From positions 22,332 through 86,331 of the IMG/VR virus record IMGVR_UViG_3300030118_002460: a stretch of 64,000 bases of DNA. One strand, given 5' to 3'. Under the pieces are notes generated by a model that made no database searches, had not been told where the DNA came from, and was given only the letters and a program-made list of their open reading frames with translations. Source of the DNA: a virus. Made by a program: the position numbers and the translations under genes. Of the stretch, positions 59,111-64,000 are shown in pieces; positions within the stretch are counted from its first letter, which is position 1, and every line of letters starts with the position of its first letter.

Positions 59111-61407
59111 GTAATGGTACAAAGGTAAAAAAGAGAGATGGGAGAATTGAATCTCTTGATCTGGATAAGATGCATTTAATGGTTCAAGAGGCATGTGAGG
59201 GTCTTGCAGGGGTCTCTGCCAGTCAAGTTGAGATGACATCAGGCATTCAGTTCTATGATGGCATTACAACAGCAGAGATTCAAGAGATTCTGATTAAGAG
59301 TGCCTCTGACCTGATTGATCTGGAACATCCTAACTATCAGTTTGTTGCTGCCAGACTGCTCCTGTTTGCTATCAGGAAGCAATTGTATGGTAAAGTACGT
59401 GAGTTGCCTGCCCTTTCAGATCATGTCACTAGTTGTGCTTATGATGGCATCTATGACAAAGATATCTTTACCAAATACTCTCTGGAAGAGATTCAAAAGG
59501 CAGAATCTTTTGTTGATCATGATCGTGACTTTCTCTTTACCTATGCTGGTTTGAGGCAGGTTGCAGATAAATATCTAGTGCAGGATCGTAGTTCAGGAAG
59601 GGTCTACGAAACTCCACAGTTCATGTACATTATGATTGCATTGACAATCTTCCGTGACTATCCAAAGGACACAAGGATGTCCTATGTCAAGAGGTATTAC
59701 GATGCAATCTCAAAGCACAAGATCAACATCCCAACACCAATCATGGCAGGGGTCAGAACCCCACTTAGACAATTTGCTAGCTGTGTTCTTGTTGATGTTG
59801 ATGACACCCTCGATTCTATCTTTAGCTCTGATATGGCTATTGGCAGATACGTTGCACAGAGGGCGGGCATCGGCATCAACGCAGGCAGAATCCGTGGCAT
59901 CAACTCTAAGATCAGAGGTGGAGAAGTTCAACACACAGGCGTTATACCTTTCCTTAAAAAGTTTGAATCAACTGTCCGCTGCTGTACACAAAATGGAATA
60001 CGAGGTGGCTCAGCGACTGTCCACTTCCCAATCTGGCACCAAGAAATAGAGGATATCCTTGTACTTAAAAACAATAAAGGGACAGAAGATAATCGTGTCA
60101 GAAAACTCGATTACAGCATCCAGATTTCTAAACTCTTCTATGAGAGATTCATTAAGGATCAGGAGATTAGTCTCTTCTCTCCACATGACGTTCCAGGTCT
60201 CTATGATGCTTTTGGGACTGATAGGTTTGATCAACTATATCTGGATTACGAACAAGATGAGTCTGTTCCTAGAAAGACGATTGGGGGTCAAAATCTTATT
60301 CTAAGTCTTCTCAAAGAGAGAGCAGAGACTGGTCGTATCTACATTATGAACATTGACCATTGCAATTCTCACTCATCTTTCAAGGACAAGGTGAACATGA
60401 GTAATCTGTGTCAGGAGATCACCCTGCCAACAGATCCTATTAATCACATTGATGATGAAATGCCTGGTGAGATTGCACTTTGTATCCTGTCTGCAATCAA
60501 TGTAGGCAAGGTCAAGTCTGATCATGAATTGGAAGAACTCTGTGATCTATCAGTCAGAGGACTAGAAGAATTGATTGACTATCAGGAGTATCCTGTAAGG
60601 GCAGCAGAGGTTGCTACAAAGGCACGTAGGTCCCTTGGAGTGGGATTCATTGGTCTGGCACACTATCTTGCCAGGTTGGGTTATAATTATGGTTCTCAGG
60701 AAGCGTGGGATGCTGTTCATGGTCTGTCAGAGTCCTTCCAATATTATCTCTTGAAGTCTTCTAATCAGATTGCCAAAGAGAAAGGACACTGTGAATACTT
60801 TGGACGCACCAAGTATGCTGATGGCATCCTTCCAATTGATACATACAAGAAGGAAGTTGATGAAATTACCTCACAGGAGTTACAACATGATTGGGATGGC
60901 CTACGTGATTCTATCAACCAGTATGGTCTCAGACATTCAACCCTCTCAGCGCAAATGCCATCAGAGAGCAGCAGTGTTGTCTCAAACGCCACCAATGGAA
61001 TTGAACCACCCAGAGACTATCTGTCAATCAAGAAGTCCAAGAAAGGGCCTCTTAAGCAGATTGTTCCACAGTATGCTACATTGAAGAATAACTACACACT
61101 TCTATGGGAAATGCCTGACAATACAGGTTACATAAATGTGGTGTCTGTGATGCAAAAATTCTTTGATCAGGCCATATCTGGTAATTGGAGTTACAATCCA
61201 GAGAACTATCCTGACAATGAAGTTCCAGTTTCTGTGATGGCAGGTGATCTTTTGACTACATATAAGTATGGTTGGAAGACTTCTTACTACCAGAACACCT
61301 ATGACATCAAGACAGATGAGGTAGTTGAAGACAAGTCTAAATTAGATAATCTGTTACAAGAACTAAGTCAAGTCGAGGAGGGAGAGTGTGAATCCTGTGC
61401 AGTTTAA
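59107..61407 (+). CDS. nrdA: Ribonucleotide reductase large subunit NrdA (class Ia)
   Basis: 766 residues (T4 754). N-terminal ATP-cone-like region, then catalytic sites: C226 in FASCVLVD, NLCQE with C435, N433 and E437, C458 in ALCILSAIN, and a C-terminal thiol pair C761/C764 (EGECESCAV). All core residues expected for the class are in place. Reduces NDPs to dNDPs for phage DNA. Directly followed by nrdB. ATGA overlap with gp61. Confidence 0.97.
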   Translation: MSNGTKVKKRDGRIESLDLDKMHLMVQEACEGLAGVSASQVEMTSGIQFYDGITTAEIQEILIKSASDLIDLEHPNYQFVAARLLLFAIRKQLYGKVRELPALSDHVTSCAYDGIYDKDIFTKYSLEEIQKAESFVDHDRDFLFTYAGLRQVADKYLVQDRSSGRVYETPQFMYIMIALTIFRDYPKDTRMSYVKRYYDAISKHKINIPTPIMAGVRTPLRQFASCVLVDVDDTLDSIFSSDMAIGRYVAQRAGIGINAGRIRGINSKIRGGEVQHTGVIPFLKKFESTVRCCTQNGIRGGSATVHFPIWHQEIEDILVLKNNKGTEDNRVRKLDYSIQISKLFYERFIKDQEISLFSPHDVPGLYDAFGTDRFDQLYLDYEQDESVPRKTIGGQNLILSLLKERAETGRIYIMNIDHCNSHSSFKDKVNMSNLCQEITLPTDPINHIDDEMPGEIALCILSAINVGKVKSDHELEELCDLSVRGLEELIDYQEYPVRAAEVATKARRSLGVGFIGLAHYLARLGYNYGSQEAWDAVHGLSESFQYYLLKSSNQIAKEKGHCEYFGRTKYADGILPIDTYKKEVDEITSQELQHDWDGLRDSINQYGLRHSTLSAQMPSESSSVVSNATNGIEPPRDYLSIKKSKKGPLKQIVPQYATLKNNYTLLWEMPDNTGYINVVSVMQKFFDQAISGNWSYNPENYPDNEVPVSVMAGDLLTTYKYGWKTSYYQNTYDIKTDEVVEDKSKLDNLLQELSQVEEGECESCAV

Positions 61408-61453
61408 GGTGTCAACATTTAATGAAACAAAAGAAAAGAGAGAAGTGAAGGGG

Positions 61454-62584
61454 ATGACTGTGTTCAACAGTCAACCTCATGATTACAAGAAACAACCCAT
61501 GTTCTTTGGGCAACCTCTTGGTGTCCAAAGATATGACTCCTATAAGTATCCAATCTTTGAGAAACTGACCACTCAACAGTTGGGTTACTTCTGGAGACCA
61601 GAGGAAGTATCTCTGCAGAAAGATCGTGGTGACTATCAGACCCTAAGACCAGAGCAAAAGCACATTTATACCAGTAACCTCAAGTATCAAATCTTGTTGG
61701 ATTCTGTGCAAGGTCGTGGTCCTGGTATGGCTTTTATTCCATACTGTTCATTGCCTGAACTTGAATCCTGCATGGAGGTTTGGGGATTCATGGAGATGAT
61801 CCACAGCAGGTCATACACATACATCATCAAGAATGTTTATCCTGATCCAGCAGAGGTCTTTGATAAGATTCTATATGATGATCGTATTCTTGACCGTGCT
61901 GCCAGTGTGACTGGTGCCTATGATGAATTCATCAATGCTGCCCAAGAATATGGTGCTGGCAATATGTGGGAGTTGAATAATGAAGGACACCTCGCTGGTC
62001 AAACTGAACTCAGAGAAGTTAAGAGAAAACTTTACAGAGCTGTTGCCAATGTCAACATACTGGAAGGTATTAGGTTTTATGTTTCTTTTGCTTGTAGTTT
62101 TGCCTTTGGTGAACTTAAGCTTATGGAGGGATCAGCAAAGATTATCTCCCTTATTGCAAGAGACGAGAACCAACACCTTGCAATCACCCAAAACATTTTG
62201 AAAAAATGGAAGGATGGTGATGATCCTGTTATGGCAGAAATTGCCAGAGAGGAGGAGGAGAATGTCTATGCTATGTTTGATAAGGCAGTCAATGAAGAGA
62301 GAGCATGGGCAGACTACCTGTTTAGAGATGGAAGCATGATTGGTCTTAATGACACACTTCTTAAAAAGTATGTTGAGTGGACTGCCAATCGCAGAATGAA
62401 GGCACTTGGCATGAAACCAATGTATGATGTAGCAGCAAATGCTAATCCACTTCCCTGGACACAACACTGGATCTCTTCTAAGGGTCTCCAAGTTGCACCT
62501 CAGGAGACAGAGGTAGAATCATATGTTGTTGGAGGTATTAAGCAAGATGTCAAGAAGGACACCTTTGCAGGATTCTCACTCTAA
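61454..62584 (+). CDS. nrdB: Ribonucleotide reductase small subunit NrdB
   Basis: 376 residues from ATG 61454 (MTVFNSQPHDYKKQPMFF, which matches family N termini); a GTG at 61388 has a good SD (AGGAGG-like) and would add 22 residues, so both starts are plausible. Iron ligands and radical Tyr: LPELESCMEVWGFMEMIHSR with SYTYII, and FGELKLMEGS, LIARDENQHL. Length is near T4 (388). Provides the tyrosyl radical to NrdA. Confidence 0.95.
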   Translation: MTVFNSQPHDYKKQPMFFGQPLGVQRYDSYKYPIFEKLTTQQLGYFWRPEEVSLQKDRGDYQTLRPEQKHIYTSNLKYQILLDSVQGRGPGMAFIPYCSLPELESCMEVWGFMEMIHSRSYTYIIKNVYPDPAEVFDKILYDDRILDRAASVTGAYDEFINAAQEYGAGNMWELNNEGHLAGQTELREVKRKLYRAVANVNILEGIRFYVSFACSFAFGELKLMEGSAKIISLIARDENQHLAITQNILKKWKDGDDPVMAEIAREEEENVYAMFDKAVNEERAWADYLFRDGSMIGLNDTLLKKYVEWTANRRMKALGMKPMYDVAANANPLPWTQHWISSKGLQVAPQETEVESYVVGGIKQDVKKDTFAGFSL

Positions 62585-62610
62585 AATAGAGGCAAAGAGA
62601 CAAGACGACT

Positions 62611-62632
62611 GGTGGTTCCATGAGGAGCCACC
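62611..62632 (+). repeat. Hairpin after nrdB
   Basis: GGTGGTTCC/GGAGCCACC (9 bp, one G-U) with loop ATGA, without a T tract. It precedes a late promoter element at 62634-62640; may be a weak or rho-dependent terminator. Confidence 0.5.
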
Positions 62633-62633
62633 T

Positions 62634-62640
62634 CTAAATA
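62634..62640 (+). promoter_or_regulatory. Putative late promoter (CTAAATA)
   Basis: CTAAATA immediately after the nrdB hairpin and 22 bases before the GTG at 62663. Confidence 0.55.
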
Positions 62641-62662
62641 ATGAGGAGAGTATTATGACTAA

Positions 62663-63154
62663 GTGGAAGAAGAAGGTAAAGAATATCCTGAGTACCCCAA
62701 TCCCTGGACATATTGTGACAGGATCTTTGACGGGTCTCTTATTGGGGATAACTGGGGCTTTGTTTATCGTATTACCTGCAACCCCACAAAGAAGCAATAC
62801 ATTGGGAGAAAATATTTCTTTCAAAGACGAAAGCCTAGAAATAGTTCTGGTAGTGGAAGGAGGAGGAGAGTTACAAGTGAAAGCAACTGGCGCAACTACT
62901 ATGGAAGTTCTGACGAGCTTAAAGCAGATGTTGCCAAATATGGGAGAGACGCTTTTACTAGAGAGATCTTATCCTTACACACCACACCAGGGCGTGTAAA
63001 TTATGAGGAGACCAGGCAGCTGTTCTTACACAATGTGCTGACTGAGAGCTTGACAGATGGGACACCTGCATTTTACAATAGCAATGTCCTAGGACGTTAT
63101 TACAGGAAAGACTATTTTGATTTTAGAGACACTACTGGCACTGACCCCAATTGA
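62663..63154 (+). CDS. GIY-YIG-type endonuclease-like protein (GTG start)
   Basis: 163 residues from GTG 62663; an in-frame TAA sits just before it, and the frame has no later Met before the core, so GTG is the only reasonable start. Core motif GFVYRITCNPTKKQYIGRKY (about 32-51) follows the GIY-YIG plan (GFVY for GIY, YIGR kept). Later YGSSDELKADVAKYGRDAF and REILSLHTTPG match phage homologues. It may be a stand-alone homing or repair-type nuclease. A 114-residue second frame overlaps its 5' part. Confidence 0.85.
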   Translation: MEEEGKEYPEYPNPWTYCDRIFDGSLIGDNWGFVYRITCNPTKKQYIGRKYFFQRRKPRNSSGSGRRRRVTSESNWRNYYGSSDELKADVAKYGRDAFTREILSLHTTPGRVNYEETRQLFLHNVLTESLTDGTPAFYNSNVLGRYYRKDYFDFRDTTGTDPN

Positions 63155-63515
63155 CTACCATCACCTTGCACGCACTGTGCAGGTAGAAGCAGCACTTGGT
63201 ACTATGGATGAGTACTGTGTCGCTACTTCAATTCTGAATAGAGTCAGGTCACCATACTTTCCCAATACTGTTGCTGATGTGGTCTATGCACCAAGGCAAT
63301 ATGAGGGTCTTACATATTACAGACCAGTTGCAAATCAATCATTGGTCAATGAAATGCAGTCAGAGGTAGGAAGACAAAGGTTCATTGAGGCATACTCTAT
63401 CATTGGTGATAGAACAGACTTTAAGGGGCAATCTATGCTCTCTTACAGAGTATCAAGTGAAGATCCAATGTGTCATTCAAGAGGCAACTTTTTCCACTAC
63501 CACTGGCAATCATGA
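63117..63515 (+). CDS. SleB-type cell-wall hydrolase
   Basis: 132 residues from TTG 63117, supported by AGGAAAG at 63104-63110, 6 bases upstream; no ATG precedes the core. The core LARTVQVEAALGTMDEYCVA and SILNRVRSPYFPNTVADVVY is the cell-wall hydrolase SleB (Hydrolase_2) pattern, with E24 the likely catalytic residue. A peptidoglycan-cleaving endolysin-type role in lysis or entry is expected. Overlaps the previous gene by 38 bases. Confidence 0.85.
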   Translation: MILETLLALTPIDYHHLARTVQVEAALGTMDEYCVATSILNRVRSPYFPNTVADVVYAPRQYEGLTYYRPVANQSLVNEMQSEVGRQRFIEAYSIIGDRTDFKGQSMLSYRVSSEDPMCHSRGNFFHYHWQS

Positions 63516-63877
63516 TTTTCAAGAGAATCAAGAAGAAAGTAAAACAGGTGTTTGAAACTCAAACCTCTCTTCTACAAAAGAAAGCAAACACATTCAGAGT
63601 TGAAGATGTTAAAGATGATCTGGAAGATGATTACACAGGGGTTCCCGCACCTGTAGTTGCACCCTCTGATCCTTGGTTTATTGATCCCCCACTAACTGAA
63701 AAGCAAATGGACTACATGGAAAGAGAGACAGAAATCAAGAAGAAGGAGAGTGTCAAGGAAGATCCAGACATTCATCAAAAGATGTATGAGATTGCTACAA
63801 AGAGTTGGAGCACAGTTCAGGTCAGTGACGAAGGATGGATGTCAGGCACTGGATATCAAGGTCAATTCAGAGCTTGA
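63512..63877 (+). CDS. Charged small protein downstream of hydrolase
   Basis: 121 residues from ATG 63512 (ATGA overlap); an in-frame ATG at 63470 is less likely. Basic N terminus IFKRIKKKVKQVFETQTSLL followed by acidic, Pro-containing SDPWFIDPPLTEKQMDYMER. No family recognised; adjacent to the lysis gene. Confidence 0.7.
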   Translation: MIFKRIKKKVKQVFETQTSLLQKKANTFRVEDVKDDLEDDYTGVPAPVVAPSDPWFIDPPLTEKQMDYMERETEIKKKESVKEDPDIHQKMYEIATKSWSTVQVSDEGWMSGTGYQGQFRA

Positions 63878-63929
63878 CAACTCATTAAGCACCAAGTATA
63901 TTATAAAAGTGGTTGAGAGACCACACTTT

Positions 63930-64000
63930 GGGCCATTAGTTAAGTGGATATAACCTCCGCCTTCTAAGCGGATATCCCAGGTTCGAGTCCTGGATGGCCT
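63930..64000 (+). tRNA. tRNA-Arg (anticodon UCU), 3' end cut by the window
   Basis: Acceptor GGGCCAT pairs with ATGGCCT (terminal G-U), U8 and A9 present; D arm GTTA...TAAC with AGTGGATA loop; anticodon stem TCCGC/GCGGA around loop CTTCTAA (TCT, position 34-36); T arm CCAGG-TTCGAGT-CCTGG. Discriminator and any CCA lie beyond base 64000. AGA decoding fits this AT-rich phage, whose Arg codons are mostly AGA. Confidence 0.93.

Noticed and set aside
1-64000. CRISPR arrays, insertion sequences and integrase/att sites
   Set aside because: No spaced direct repeats, transposase or integrase motifs were seen, as expected for a lytic T4-like phage.

Overview
This window is a contiguous piece of a T4-like cyanophage genome (a myovirus infecting marine picocyanobacteria such as Synechococcus or Prochlorococcus). 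The evidence is the T4 core gene set in nearly T4 order, combined with cyanophage-typical host-derived or auxiliary genes (CobS-like and CobT-like proteins, SpeD, Hsp20, MazG-like, 2OG-Fe(II) oxygenases, a PsbN-like microprotein). Every gene I can support is on the + strand. Genes are packed tightly, most neighbours overlapping by 1-4 bases (ATGA, TAATG). The host genus and the psbA status cannot be decided from this window.

Layout. 1-15996: a truncated large tail/baseplate protein, small structural proteins, neck and sheath-completion proteins gp13, gp14, gp15, an Asp/Asn hydroxylase-like enzyme, terminase gp16 and gp17, fibre-like proteins, and a Cys/Lys-rich structural protein. 16077-24762: tail sheath gp18, tube gp19, portal gp20, a gp67-like protein, protease gp21, scaffold gp22 and major capsid gp23, ending in a strong terminator. 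24857-31650: gp3, UvsY, UvsW, late sigma factor gp55, and recombination nuclease gp47/gp46. 31918-35200: a CobT-like (HExxH plus VWA) and CobS-like (AAA+) pair. 35221-42044: clamp gp45, SpeD, a secreted HExxH protein, clamp loader gp44/gp62, a Dam-type methylase, RegA and a PsbN-like microprotein. 42243-50267: Hsp20, a DNA polymerase gp43 split into two genes, UvsX, a prolyl-hydroxylase-like enzyme, helicase gp41, MazG-like protein and a run of microproteins. 50299-58115: accessory virion proteins and a second methylase. 58121-62584: primase gp61 and ribonucleotide reductase NrdA/NrdB. 62663-64000: a GIY-YIG protein, a SleB-type cell-wall hydrolase, a small protein and the start of a tRNA-Arg(UCU).

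How it works together. The replication and recombination modules (gp43, 44/62, 45, 41, 61, UvsX/Y/W, 46/47) and nucleotide supply (NrdAB, MazG-like) make the DNA. gp55 with the clamp is expected to switch RNA polymerase to late promoters. TAAATA-type late promoter elements, often sharing bases with the preceding stop codon, sit 19-48 bases before most structural transcription units. Rho-independent terminators punctuate the map after gp23, before the CobT-like gene, after the CobT-like gene, on both sides of hsp20, and before the gene at 56530.

The most notable observations are: the split gp43 with a TAATG junction; a PsbN-like 37-residue gene; a UvsW leader hairpin whose left arm overlaps the late promoter start region; three small look-alike beta-barrel proteins; sequence modules shared between unrelated virion proteins, including one shared by the major capsid protein and a 103-residue protein; and the MoxR/VWA-like CobS/CobT pair.
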